A DNA stretch of 34,564 nt from JAIOTH01 sp964486685 (GTDB lineage: Bacteria; Patescibacteriota; Patescibacteriia; UBA1558; S5-K13): assembly GCA_964486685.1 (NCBI GenBank), contig CAZAOE010000012.1, positions 1 to 34,564 of the forward strand, given 5' to 3'. This document shows, piece by piece, positions 6,838 to 13,745 of this stretch; position 1 is the stretch's first letter, and every line of letters begins with the position of its first letter. A program made the translations under genes and the position numbers. Below the pieces are notes generated by a model, which saw nothing but the letters and a program-made list of their open reading frames with translations, had not been told where the DNA came from and did no database searches.

Positions 6838-7785
6838 ATGAAAAGAAAAATTTTAGTAACAGGTGCTTTAGGACAAATTGGTTCCGAGCTTATTCCAGCC
6901 TTAAGAAAAAAATTTGGAAATGAGAATGTTATTGCAGTTGGTCACAGAAAAAAACCAACTAAAGAATTTAGAAATGCCGGACCATTTGAAACAGCAGACG
7001 CAAGAAATAAAAAAGAATTAGAAACTTTAATAAAAAAATATAATATTAACACCATATATAATTTAGTTGGAATTTTATCTGCTGTTGGTGAAAAAAATCC
7101 TGATTTAGCATGGGATGTTAATATGGGTGCTTTAAAAAATGTTTTAGAATTAGCTGTAGAATATAAAATAGATAGATTATTTTGGCCCAGCTCTATTGCT
7201 GCCTTTGGTCCTACAACGCCCTTAAAAAATACTCCTCAAAAAACTATCCTTGAACCAACAACTATGTATGGAGTTACAAAGGTTTCCGGTGAATTATTAT
7301 GCCAATATTATTTTATTAAATATGGTTTAGATGTAAGAAGTTTAAGATACCCTGGGATAATTTCCTGGAAAACACCGCCTGGTGGAGGAACAACTGACTA
7401 TGCTGTAGCGATTTACCATGAAGCTCTAAAAAACAATCATTATGATTGTTTTGTAAATGAAGACACGGTTTTACCAATGATGTATATGGATGATGCCGTT
7501 AATGCTACTATCCAATTAATGGAAGCAAATCCAAGAAAAATAACTGTAAGAACTTCTTATAATCTAACTGCTGTTAGTTTTTCCGCAAAAGAGCTAGCAG
7601 ATAATGTTGCAAAGCATATAAAGGGTTTTACCTGTAGCTTTAACCCTGATGAAAGACAAAAAATAGCAGATTCATGGCCATCAACAATTAATGATTCAAA
7701 GGCAAGAGAAGATTGGGGATGGCAACATCAATTTGACCTTGACCAAATATCAATTGAGATGATTAAAAATCTAAAACAAAAATAA
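6838..7785 (+). CDS. tdh: L-threonine 3-dehydrogenase, short-chain (SDR) type
   Basis: An NAD-dependent enzyme of the extended SDR (UDP-galactose epimerase-like) family, 315 aa. The Rossmann motif is TGALGQIG (8-15), the catalytic residues are S118/S119, Y144 and K148 (YGVTKVSGE), and the segment PGIISWKTPPGGGTTDYAV near residues 172-190 is characteristic of the SDR-type threonine dehydrogenases of Bacteroidota and proteobacteria. The reaction would be L-threonine to 2-amino-3-ketobutyrate. The partner enzyme 2-amino-3-ketobutyrate CoA ligase is not in the window. A different epimerase substrate cannot be fully excluded. No Shine-Dalgarno sequence precedes the ATG (AATAAAAACAATT), unlike the five plus-strand genes upstream. 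Confidence 0.82.
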   Translation: MKRKILVTGALGQIGSELIPALRKKFGNENVIAVGHRKKPTKEFRNAGPFETADARNKKELETLIKKYNINTIYNLVGILSAVGEKNPDLAWDVNMGALKNVLELAVEYKIDRLFWPSSIAAFGPTTPLKNTPQKTILEPTTMYGVTKVSGELLCQYYFIKYGLDVRSLRYPGIISWKTPPGGGTTDYAVAIYHEALKNNHYDCFVNEDTVLPMMYMDDAVNATIQLMEANPRKITVRTSYNLTAVSFSAKELADNVAKHIKGFTCSFNPDERQKIADSWPSTINDSKAREDWGWQHQFDLDQISIEMIKNLKQK

Positions 7786-7816
7786 ATCTAAACTATAAAC
7801 CTTATATTAGTACATT

Positions 7817-7852
7817 AAAAATCGCTTAACAGAGATGGTGAGCGATTTTTTT
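7817..7852 (+). terminator. Intrinsic terminator after the dehydrogenase gene
   Basis: Stem AAAAATCGCT (7817-7826) with AGCGATTTTT (7841-7850), 14-base loop, T run to 7852. Confidence 0.8.
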
Positions 7853-7924
7853 ATACAAAAATCAAACCCTTGTTTCAAAAGACGCCCTCACAATAAAAAC
7901 GTTTTTTCATTAAACAAAAAAATA

Positions 7925-7981
7925 CACTGTACTACTCGCTACGCTCAAATACAGTGCGCGCCTTTATTTATAAAGATGTTT
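7925..7981. repeat. REP-like palindromic repeat, copy 1
   Basis: CACTGTA (7925-7931) pairs with TACAGTG (7950-7956) around the core CTACTCGCTACGCTCAAA, followed by CGCGCCTTTATTTATAAAGATG. A second copy with about five differences lies at 9121-9177 in the same orientation. The core CTCGCTACGCTC is like that of many bacterial repetitive extragenic palindromes. Confidence 0.75.
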
Positions 7982-8004
7982 TTGTTATCTTATTTTTTAA
8001 TAAT

Positions 8005-8667
8005 TTATTTTTTATTATCTTTTTTAAGTTTAGTTGGATTTGATGATTTCTTTACCCTCTTTAATAATTTATTAATTATTTTTTTCTTGGTCTTTGGCTT
8101 AACAACGGTTTTTTCCTTTATAACTGAAACTTTAGCTTTAGACGAGGATGGTAAATTCTGTAAAATTTTATCTAACTTTTCATTAATAATCTGAAATTGT
8201 TGTTCAAATTGATTACCTTTATTATCACTTCTATTGTCGCCTCTAGGTTTTCTTTCTCCACCAAAATTAGCCCGACCCCTACCATCATCTTTTTGAGAAA
8301 AACAAGCAGAACAAAATATGGGCTTACCACTCGTGGGTTTAAATGGTACTTCGCACTCCTGGCCACATTCATCACAAACTGCTGAATACATTTTCTTTTC
8401 ACGAAAATTTGGTCTGTCAAAACTTCTTCCACTAGATCGTCTTGAATTTGACCTATCTTTACCTTTAAAACAATTACTACAAAGAATTGGTTTACCGCTC
8501 GTGGGCTTAAATGGAACTTCACAATCCTGGCCACACTCGTCACAAACCGCTGGATGCATCGTTGGTCGACCAAACCCATCACCTTTTTTTCCAAGAAAAC
8601 GGTTAGGGGTAAAATTATTACCGCCCCTTCTGTTATTGGACCTATTATCCCGATTAAAATCTCTCAT
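8005..8667 (-). CDS. Tandem zinc-ribbon protein with basic tails (Patescibacteria type)
   Basis: A 220-aa protein with two almost identical zinc modules of the form CxxCxxxC-x13-CxxC: C42, C45, C49, C63, C66 and C98, C101, C105, C119, C122. Both read VCDECGQxCEVPFKPTSGKPI. Arg/Gly/Asn-rich disordered stretches precede and separate them. A helical segment (FEQQFQIINEKLDKILQNL) and a Lys-rich tail follow. This module is common in small proteins of Patescibacteria and is probably a nucleic-acid-binding or structural zinc site; its role is not established. No Shine-Dalgarno sequence is visible. A hairpin, GCTTAATTT / AAATTAAGC (8681-8701), lies just upstream in the leader. Confidence 0.75.
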   Translation of the reverse strand: MRDFNRDNRSNNRRGGNNFTPNRFLGKKGDGFGRPTMHPAVCDECGQDCEVPFKPTSGKPILCSNCFKGKDRSNSRRSSGRSFDRPNFREKKMYSAVCDECGQECEVPFKPTSGKPIFCSACFSQKDDGRGRANFGGERKPRGDNRSDNKGNQFEQQFQIINEKLDKILQNLPSSSKAKVSVIKEKTVVKPKTKKKIINKLLKRVKKSSNPTKLKKDNKK

Positions 8668-8752
8668 AATTTATCCCCACGCTTAATTTTTTAAATTAAG
8701 CTTAATGTTTAAATATTAAAATATTTTTTATATAAATTTTCATTATCCAATT

Positions 8753-8795
8753 CCACACATTTAAAAATATAAGTGTGAGGATTTATTTATTTTAA
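8753..8795 (+). repeat. Degenerate relative of the cassette hairpin
   Basis: CCACACATTT and AAGTGTGAGGATTTATTT resemble the stem and right flank of the cassettes at 3465, 5665 and 6195, but the stem is imperfect and no TTTACA promoter follows. It lies in the 235-base gap between two minus-strand genes. This is a similarity judged by eye. Confidence 0.4.
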
Positions 8796-8865
8796 TAATT
8801 ATACTTAAACTCTATCTCCTTAAAACATAAAAAGCAATGGTCTGAAATAAAATTAATTATTTATC

Positions 8866-8892
8866 AAAAATACCCCAATAATTAGGGCATTT
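8866..8892 (-). terminator. Intrinsic terminator of the COX24-like gene
   Basis: On the minus strand ATGCCC pairs with GGGTAT (one G-T pair) around TAATTATTG, followed by TTTTT. It lies directly downstream of the stop at 8903. Confidence 0.65.
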
Positions 8893-8902
8893 AAGCTAAC
8901 CA

Positions 8903-9028
8903 CTAACTTTTTCCAATTCTTTTTTTAGCTTTGGCCTCTAACATCAATCTCTTAATCTCTAATCTTTTCTTGGTTTTATGAGAATGTGATTTTTTCCTTT
9001 TACCAACAGCATGTCTTCTTTTCGCCAT
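8903..9028 (-). CDS. AURKAIP1/COX24 domain small basic protein
   Basis: A 41-aa, very basic protein beginning MAKRRHAVGKRKKSHSHKTK and ending KAKKRIGKS. It resembles the C-terminal domain of mitochondrial AURKAIP1/COX24 (ribosomal protein mS38), a match commonly given to tiny basic proteins in Patescibacteria. A ribosome-associated role is likely from the family but not shown here. It is half Lys, Arg and His, with no acidic cluster. No Shine-Dalgarno sequence precedes the ATG. It may be transcribed alone, because a terminator follows at 8866-8892. Confidence 0.8.
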   Translation of the reverse strand: MAKRRHAVGKRKKSHSHKTKKRLEIKRLMLEAKAKKRIGKS

Positions 9029-9120
9029 ATAAATAATTTTATAATATAAGGCATTCTATCTCTTTATTGAAATAAAAGCAATGGCTTTTAGGTAAACATA
9101 GGCATAAAAACAAAAAAACG

Positions 9121-9177
9121 CACTGTACCACTCGCTACGCTCAAATACAGTGCACGCCTTTATTGCTAAAGATATTT
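9121..9177. repeat. REP-like palindromic repeat, copy 2
   Basis: GCACTGTA (9120-9127) pairs with TACAGTGC (9146-9153) around CCACTCGCTACGCTCAAA, followed by ACGCCTTTATTGCTAAAGATA. It is a direct repeat of 7925-7981. The two copies bracket the zinc-ribbon and COX24-like genes. Confidence 0.75.
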
Positions 9178-9197
9178 CAAAAAATATAAAATAAAAA

Positions 9198-9647
9198 CTA
9201 CTCCTGTCCCCAATCTAATAATTCGGTGAATCTTAAATAAAAACCAAAAGGATCTTCCATGCGAAAATCTTTCCATTTATGTTCATGATCTTGCTTTTCT
9301 TGTAATCCCCTTACCACATAATCCTTAAAATTTGTTATAGCTAGTTCATATATTTCATTTATATCTTCAACTGGTATAGTTATTTCTGAAGCATAAGCTC
9401 TTTTAGTATCTTTGGGAAATTGTTTAAAATATGATTGATTATATACTCTTTCATCTCCACCATAAAAATTAAGCATGGTATTACCCAAGGCATCTTTTCG
9501 AGTCATAGTTAAATAACCAAGCTCATTTTTATTAACCTTATCATCCATTGTAACTTCAAATCCTAACTTTGAATAAAATGACTTTACAAGCTCTAAATCA
9601 GGAACATGCAACTCTATTATTAAATTATTTCTTACTTGATTTTTCAT
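9198..9647 (-). CDS. VOC (glyoxalase/bleomycin-resistance fold) family protein
   Basis: A 149-aa protein with the vicinal oxygen chelate fold. The first beta-alpha-beta unit is NLIIELHVPDLELVKSFYSKLGFEV. The second half contains SEITIPVEDINEIYELA and ends RMEDPFGFYLRFTELLDWG, the usual DPFGyxLRF signature. The substrate is unknown; antibiotic resistance should not be assumed. I chose the ATG at 9647: a longer frame exists but would run through the tRNA-His gene and its terminator. No Shine-Dalgarno sequence is seen. Confidence 0.8.
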   Translation of the reverse strand: MKNQVRNNLIIELHVPDLELVKSFYSKLGFEVTMDDKVNKNELGYLTMTRKDALGNTMLNFYGGDERVYNQSYFKQFPKDTKRAYASEITIPVEDINEIYELAITNFKDYVVRGLQEKQDHEHKWKDFRMEDPFGFYLRFTELLDWGQE

Positions 9648-9661
9648 ATTGTTAGTATACC

Positions 9662-9686
9662 AAAAAATCGCCTTTAGAGCGATTTC
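9662..9686 (-). terminator. Intrinsic terminator of tRNA-His
   Basis: On the minus strand AAATCGC and GCGATTT form a 7-bp stem around TCTAAAG, followed by TTTTT. It lies just downstream of the tRNA and 15 bases upstream of the VOC gene start. Confidence 0.7.
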
Positions 9687-9692
9687 TTTAGA

Positions 9693-9768
9693 TGGGGTGA
9701 GTGATGGGTTTCGAACCCACAACCACTGGCACCACAAGCCAGTGCTCTACCATTGAGCTACACTCACC
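9693..9768 (-). tRNA. tRNA-His(GTG)
   Basis: The cloverleaf is complete. The acceptor stem is GTGAGTG / CACTCAC, with the additional G-1 opposite C73 that marks tRNA-His. The anticodon stem CTGGC / GCCAG holds the loop TTGTGGT (anticodon GTG). The T-loop is TTCGAAA. CCA is encoded (TGG at 9693-9695 on the plus strand). Confidence 0.97.
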
Positions 9769-9817
9769 ATGGTTAGGTAATTGTTAATAGGATAATTGAT
9801 TAATAGATTAATTGATT

Positions 9818-10186
9818 CTACTTCTTTAAATTTTGATTTACTCCTTTAATCAATCCATTAATTTCTCTCGGAAATTCTTTCACTAATTTATTAATGGTCT
9901 TTGCTTCCTCGTCAAAAATTAATCCTCTGTTTACAGATTTTTCTATCCAATCAATGGTTTCATAAAAGGAACTTTTGGCATAATTAAAAAACAAAATTTT
10001 ATCTTTTTTATAATATCTATTCCATCCTTCTGCAATATTACTAGAAATAGAATCAACTGATCGAACTAATTGCTTACCAATTGTGTCTCGAGAAAAATAA
10101 TCCCACCTTTTAATAATTTTCCAAATAAAATTAGACAATCTAAATCCAATTTTATAACTTTGATGTTCTTTGTACATCATCATCAC
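9818..10186 (-). CDS. Four-helix-bundle protein (23S rRNA intervening-sequence family)
   Basis: A 122-aa helical protein of the S23/four-helix-bundle family, recognised by the pattern YKIGFRLSNFIWKII, QLVRSVDSISSNIAEGW, RYYKKDKILFFNYAKSSFYETIDWI. Relatives are found inside 23S rRNA intervening sequences but also as free genes, as here; no rRNA is nearby. The function is unknown, possibly nucleic-acid binding. The protein starts with four Met codons (MMMMYKEHQ), so the true start may be any of them. No Shine-Dalgarno sequence is seen. Confidence 0.85.
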   Translation of the reverse strand: MMMMYKEHQSYKIGFRLSNFIWKIIKRWDYFSRDTIGKQLVRSVDSISSNIAEGWNRYYKKDKILFFNYAKSSFYETIDWIEKSVNRGLIFDEEAKTINKLVKEFPREINGLIKGVNQNLKK

Positions 10187-10244
10187 TTTTCTTTTATTTA
10201 TAATATATAAAATATTAACTTATAATATCAATTTTTTCAATTCA

Positions 10245-10264
10245 ATTAAACTATTATCCAATTA
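10245..10264 (+). repeat. 20-bp direct repeat next to tRNA-Arg, copy 1
   Basis: ATTAAACTATTATCCAATTA occurs exactly here and at 10480-10499, on either side of tRNA-Arg. The surroundings are low-complexity TTAAT-rich DNA, so chance or slippage is a real alternative to a meaningful site. Confidence 0.6.
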
Positions 10265-10286
10265 CTCAATTAAACTATTAATAAAA

Positions 10287-10361
10287 TGGTACCCCCGCTA
10301 GGAATCGAACCTAGGTCCATGGCTTAGAAGGCCATTGTTCTATCCACTGAACTACAGGGGC
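10287..10361 (-). tRNA. tRNA-Arg(TCT)
   Basis: The cloverleaf is complete, with acceptor stem GCCCCTG / CGGGGGT (a G-T first pair), D arm GTTCAGTGGATAGAAC, anticodon stem ATGGC / GCCAT with loop CTTCTAA (anticodon TCT), T-loop TTCGATT and discriminator A. CCA is encoded at 10287-10289. It would be transcribed from the promoter at 10529-10556. Confidence 0.96.
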
Positions 10362-10479
10362 AACATATGTGAGAGAAAAAAAATTAAAAAAGCTTATCCT
10401 GCAAATGTCTAAAAATCTAACTGCCTATACCAAGTATAGCTTAAAACATCAATTCACAGTATTAACCCCCTTCAACCCT

Positions 10480-10499
10480 ATTAAACTATTATCCAATTA
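10480..10499 (+). repeat. 20-bp direct repeat next to tRNA-Arg, copy 2
   Basis: An exact copy of 10245-10264, ATTAAACTATTATCCAATTA. Together the copies enclose about 215 bases that contain tRNA-Arg. Confidence 0.6.
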
Positions 10500-10528
10500 A
10501 CCTATTAATCTATTAATAGCGTCTCCTT

Positions 10529-10556
10529 AATATACCAGAAAAACTAAAAAAGTCAA
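10529..10556 (-). promoter_or_regulatory. Promoter reading toward tRNA-Arg
   Basis: On the minus strand TTGACT (complement of 10551-10556), 16 bases, TATATT (complement of 10529-10534). The TTGAC lies at the end of the inverted-repeat element 10552-10812. The leader before tRNA-Arg would be about 160 bases. Confidence 0.6.
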
Positions 10557-10812
10557 CCCCGTTAAATAATTTTATCCCCTTCAATTAGCCAAGTTAATCA
10601 AGTATAAAAATTTATTTTGAATACTCATTTTTCTTAAAAATAAATTAGATAAGATAAAATTAAGATTTAAAAACAGCATTATAATGTAAAAATAAAGTCA
10701 ATAAAAAATAAAAGATTATTAAAATTGATTTATTATATACCTTAAATCTTATTTCAACCTGTTAAATAGTATCGCAATTAAGCGATAATTTAACAGGTTT
10801 AACGGGGTCAAT
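10552..10812. mobile_element. MITE-like element 1 (inverted repeat ends, internal hairpin)
   Basis: The left end GTCAACCCCGTTAAATAA (10552-10569) is matched in inverse by TTTAACGGGGTCAA (10798-10811) at the right end. Just inside the right end is a strong hairpin, CCTGTTAAAT (10758-10767) and TATCGC with GCGATA and ATTTAACAGG (10788-10797). No gene lies inside; this accounts for most of the gene-free stretch 10362-10842. A second element of the same plan lies at 17875-18023. Calling it a miniature mobile element is inference; no target duplication was verified. Confidence 0.45.
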
Positions 10813-10842
10813 TCAACTATTACTTTTTTAAAATACTCAAAA

Positions 10843-11103
10843 TTAATCCTTATTTCTATTCATTTTTACTGCCTTTTTAATAGCTCTTTCTTTTAGCACT
10901 TTTTGCTGGTCAGGATTTTTTAAACCCATTCCATGCATAATCATTTCTGAATTCTTTTTCTCCTCTGGAACAACCTCTTGTTTATAAACTTCCTCTTCAT
11001 AGCAATAAACACATAAACCATTCATAAATGCTGGTTCTTCTCCACATTTTTGACACATTCCCTCCTTTTTTTCATCTTGATTTTTTAAGTTTTCCTTTTC
11101 CAT
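10843..11103 (-). CDS. Small zinc-ribbon protein, function unknown
   Basis: An 86-aa charged protein with one zinc-knuckle pair, CQKCGEEPAFMNGLCVYC (C17, C20, C31, C34). The rest is helical and rich in Glu and Lys, ending ERAIKKAVKMNRNKD. I do not recognise a named family. No Shine-Dalgarno sequence is visible. It is divergent from the sdpR-like gene. Confidence 0.65.
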   Translation of the reverse strand: MEKENLKNQDEKKEGMCQKCGEEPAFMNGLCVYCYEEEVYKQEVVPEEKKNSEMIMHGMGLKNPDQQKVLKERAIKKAVKMNRNKD

Positions 11104-11159
11104 AAAAATTAATTAATCATACTTTTATTATATCAATTAAAAATGCTTTTATCTATCTC

Positions 11160-11188
11160 TTGTCAAATAAATTTTTTTATATTATTAT
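11160..11188 (+). promoter_or_regulatory. Promoter of the sdpR-sdpI-like operon
   Basis: TTGTCA (11160-11165), 17 bases, TATTAT (11183-11188). The -10 abuts the inverted repeat at 11189-11212, so a bound repressor would cover the start point near 11195. Confidence 0.6.
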
Positions 11189-11212
11189 TTAGATAGTTAC
11201 CTAAATATCTAA
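11189..11212. promoter_or_regulatory. Putative operator of the ArsR-type repressor
   Basis: TTAGATA (11189-11195) and TATCTAA (11206-11212) form a 7-bp inverted repeat with a 10-base centre, placed between the -10 and the start codon at 11223. ArsR-family repressors bind such sites as dimers, so autoregulation is likely (inference). Confidence 0.5.
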
Positions 11213-11222
11213 TTACCTTTTT

Positions 11223-11486
11223 ATGGTATTAAATGAAACCCTAAATGCTTTATCAGATCCAACTAGAAGAAAAATTTTGGATTTATTAAAAAAGAAAGAT
11301 TTATCTGCTGGTGAAATTGCGCATAATTTTAATATTACCTTACCCTCTATTTCTCATCATTTAAACATTTTAAGACGAGCTGATTTAATTACTTCTCAAA
11401 GAGACGGGCAACAAATAATTTATTCTTTAAACTTAAGCGTCTTTGAAGAAGTCGCTAAAATTTTAATTAATTATTTTAAAAATTAA
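11223..11486 (+). CDS. ArsR-family repressor, SdpR type
   Basis: An 87-aa winged-helix protein. ALSDPTRRKILDLL at the start and the helix-turn-helix AGEIAHNFNITLPSISHHLNIL (residues 29-50), followed by the wing QRDGQQIIYSLN, are typical of the SdpR autorepressor subgroup of ArsR. No metal-binding cysteines are present, so it is not a classical metal sensor. It lies 4 bases upstream of an SdpI-like gene, as in the Bacillus sdpRI operon where SdpR represses sdpRI. No Shine-Dalgarno sequence is visible. Confidence 0.88.
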   Translation: MVLNETLNALSDPTRRKILDLLKKKDLSAGEIAHNFNITLPSISHHLNILRRADLITSQRDGQQIIYSLNLSVFEEVAKILINYFKN

Positions 11487-11490
11487 TTTT

Positions 11491-12153
11491 ATGAAAAATC
11501 CTATTAAACCAACACTTAAAACTGAATTATTTCCTTTATTATTAATTTTATTTTCCCTAATTTCTTCTTTATATTTTTTTCAATCCATGCCTGAACAAGT
11601 ACCTGCCCATTGGAATTTCAAGGGGGAAGTAGACCGCTTGGCTAACGCCTCAAGTCATATTTTAATGATTAATCTAATTTTAATTGGCTTATATTTATTA
11701 TTTATTTTTTTACCCTTAATTGACCCTAATAAAAAAAGATATGAACAATTTAGAAAAATTTATCATATCTTTAAAAATATCTTTTTATTGTTTTTAGCCG
11801 GCATCTTTTTATTAACCAATTTAAATGCCGTGGGCTATAATATTAATATCAGTATTTATATTCCCGTAGCTGTTGGGATTTTATTTATGATTATTGGAAA
11901 TTATCTAGGCAAAATAAAAATGAATTGGTTTATGGGCATTAAAACTCCCTGGACATTGTCCTCAGAAGAAGTTTGGAATAAGACCCACCGCTTAGGTGGA
12001 AAATTATTCATGCTTTCTGGTCTTTTAATCGCTCTTGATGGCTTTTTACCAGTTAATTATCAAATTCCTGTATTTATTTTGGCAATTATGATAATATTAA
12101 TCGGAACCATTGGTGGTTCTTATTTTATCTATAAAAAAAATATAAAAATATAA
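11491..12153 (+). CDS. sdpI: SdpI/YhfL-type membrane protein (DUF1648 plus SdpI)
   Basis: A 220-aa membrane protein with about six membrane segments. It has the DUF1648 signature MPEQVPAHWNFKGEVDRLA near residue 35 and the SdpI motif NWFMGIKTPWTLSSEEVWNKTHRLGGKLF near residue 145. In Bacillus, SdpI gives immunity to the SdpC toxin and senses it by binding SdpR at the membrane. No sdpABC toxin genes are in the window, so here it may defend against toxins of neighbours or act in envelope stress (inference). It is co-transcribed with the repressor gene (4-base gap). Confidence 0.85.
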   Translation: MKNPIKPTLKTELFPLLLILFSLISSLYFFQSMPEQVPAHWNFKGEVDRLANASSHILMINLILIGLYLLFIFLPLIDPNKKRYEQFRKIYHIFKNIFLLFLAGIFLLTNLNAVGYNINISIYIPVAVGILFMIIGNYLGKIKMNWFMGIKTPWTLSSEEVWNKTHRLGGKLFMLSGLLIALDGFLPVNYQIPVFILAIMIILIGTIGGSYFIYKKNIKI

Positions 12154-12177
12154 AAATAAAATTCATTGGAGGATAAA

Positions 12178-12384
12178 ATGAAAAAAATAAAAAAGAAAGA
12201 TGAAGACTTTCGTATTTTTTTTAGATATAAAAATGATAAAGAATATAATGAGATTATTAACAATCATCTTTCACAAATTAAAAAAACTTCTGGCAAATAT
12301 GCTGGAGTAGCTTTAATACACCTTGGAAATCTGAGGGATTACGATAAAGCTATCGAAATCCTAAAAAAAATTGGAAAAAAATAA
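12178..12384 (+). CDS. Small TPR-like protein, function unknown
   Basis: A 68-aa basic helical protein. Its second half, SGKYAGVALIHLGNLRDYDKAIEILKKI, looks like one tetratricopeptide repeat. A longer frame from a TTG at 12166 is possible, but GGAGG at 12168-12172 points to the ATG at 12178. It follows sdpI by 24 bases and may be in the same transcript, but it carries a strong Shine-Dalgarno sequence, which its neighbours lack, and ends at its own terminator. Confidence 0.6.
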   Translation: MKKIKKKDEDFRIFFRYKNDKEYNEIINNHLSQIKKTSGKYAGVALIHLGNLRDYDKAIEILKKIGKK

Positions 12385-12389
12385 TTTTG

Positions 12390-12421
12390 CAGGGAATGTC
12401 TTATAATATTCCCTGTTTTTT
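12390..12421 (+). terminator. Intrinsic terminator ending the sdpRI transcript
   Basis: Stem CAGGGAAT (12390-12397) with ATTCCCTG (12408-12415), 10-base loop, then a T run. The right half overlaps the last codons of the convergent gene at 12401. Confidence 0.85.
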
Positions 12422-13681
12422 ATTTATCAAACCAATAATTAAAAAGGTTATGGCTAGCCCGCTCCAATAAGTCCAAAAATAATGGTCAAAAAAACTAATT
12501 AATAATATCACTACTAAACTTAATCCTAAAATAAATTTTAAGACCTCTTTACTTTTTAAAGCCAAAAGTAAAAAATAAAAAATTAAGCTAAAATAAATTA
12601 AAAAGCCCAAAATTCCTAATTCTATTAAAACCAATAAATAAATATTATGCGCTGGCTGATATTGCCAAACTTCTAAATTATCATTAACTTGCTCAAAAAC
12701 TACCGGTAAATAATTATTTAGCCCCTGGCCAAAAATAAAATTACTCCCAATTAATTTTTGGGCTTGGTTTTGTAAAACTGCTCTTTCTTGATTAGATTTA
12801 ATTTCTAATCTGTCTTGCTGAATCAAACGACTTTGCATTAAATCTTGGAAAAAAATAAAATTCATTGCTCCAATTAAAATTAAAACACCTAAAATCGAAA
12901 AAAACTTGCCTAATAATTTTTTTTGCTGGGCATAAAAAAATAAAAAAATTAAACTTAAAATTAAAGCTAAAATTGCACTGCGCGAAAAACTAAAAATCAG
13001 GGCCTGGCTGAAAATTATTAAAACTGGCCAAAATAAAAAGCTATATTTAACTTTTTTGTGCTGAAAATAAAGGGCTATTAAAAATAAAATTGCGATAACT
13101 ATAAAACCTCCCAAGATATTAGGGTGGGAAAACCCTCCATAAGCCCGTAACCAACGCCCAAAACCACCCTCTAAAACCGAAGGGCCACCTTGGCCAGCAA
13201 ATTGACCAGCAATCCCTAGATATTTATTAGCACTGATAGTTTGTGAAAAAAATTGCCCAATTGCTATTAAAGCGTGAATAAAAATACTAAAAATAAAACT
13301 GACAAAAACTTTTAAAAAACTAAATTTTAAACTGGAAATAATTAAGAATAATAAAATCACCTGGATTAATTTTCCTAAGGCGTAAAAATAAAGTTGATAA
13401 TCCAAAACATTAAAATAACCAATTAAAGAAACAAATAACAAAGCAAAAAATAAATAATATATTTTCTTAAATTTTAGGCGAGGTAAAAAAACTATCGCCA
13501 AAATAATAACTAACCACAAAACCAATTCACTAAGATAAAGGCCTAATTTACCATATTCAAAAATTTCTCCACCCAAACTTAAATATTTATAAATATATCT
13601 AGTTTGCCAAGGAATTAAAAAAACAAAAAAGTAAAATAAATACTCTACTAATTTTTGAATTTTTTCTTTTTTATATAACAT
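12401..13681 (-). CDS. O-antigen ligase / polymerase family (Wzy_C) membrane protein
   Basis: A 426-aa protein with ten or more membrane segments. It starts with a segment common in Patescibacteria homologues (FLIPWQTRYIYKY). The large periplasmic part includes GGFSHPNILGGF, FSFSRSAIL and FGQGLNNYLPVVFEQ, followed by the signature PAHNIYLLVLIELGILGFLIYF. Members join or polymerise surface glycans. The precise substrate is unknown. The last codons lie within the terminator at 12390-12421. No Shine-Dalgarno sequence is visible. The next minus-strand gene upstream is separated by a hairpin. Confidence 0.85.
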   Translation of the reverse strand: MLYKKEKIQKLVEYLFYFFVFLIPWQTRYIYKYLSLGGEIFEYGKLGLYLSELVLWLVIILAIVFLPRLKFKKIYYLFFALLFVSLIGYFNVLDYQLYFYALGKLIQVILLFLIISSLKFSFLKVFVSFIFSIFIHALIAIGQFFSQTISANKYLGIAGQFAGQGGPSVLEGGFGRWLRAYGGFSHPNILGGFIVIAILFLIALYFQHKKVKYSFLFWPVLIIFSQALIFSFSRSAILALILSLIFLFFYAQQKKLLGKFFSILGVLILIGAMNFIFFQDLMQSRLIQQDRLEIKSNQERAVLQNQAQKLIGSNFIFGQGLNNYLPVVFEQVNDNLEVWQYQPAHNIYLLVLIELGILGFLIYFSLIFYFLLLALKSKEVLKFILGLSLVVILLISFFDHYFWTYWSGLAITFLIIGLINKKQGIL

Positions 13682-13694
13682 ATATAAATAATTG

Positions 13695-13745
13695 TTGAAT
13701 TGCTAAATTGTTAAACTATTAAAATACAACAATTTGGCAATTCAA
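13695..13745. repeat. Long AT-rich hairpin between two minus-strand genes
   Basis: TTGAATTGCTAAATTGTT (13695-13712) and AACAATTTGGCAATTCAA (13728-13745) form an 18-bp stem with a single G-T pair and a 15-base loop. It overlaps the stop of the gene at 13742. It lacks a long T run, so an RNA-stabilising or REP-like role is as likely as termination. Confidence 0.6.

Noticed and set aside
8172..8686. Other long frames overlapping the zinc-ribbon gene
   Set aside because: They repeat because the two zinc modules are duplicated, but their products lack conserved motifs. The minus-strand frame with the cysteine modules is the real one.
9648..9737. N-terminal extension of the VOC protein
   Set aside because: The longer frame runs through tRNA-His and its terminator. 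The VOC fold begins after the ATG at 9647.
10245..10499. Attachment site of an integrative element at tRNA-Arg
   Set aside because: The 20-base direct repeats do not overlap the tRNA gene, there is no integrase in the window, and the surrounding DNA is low-complexity.
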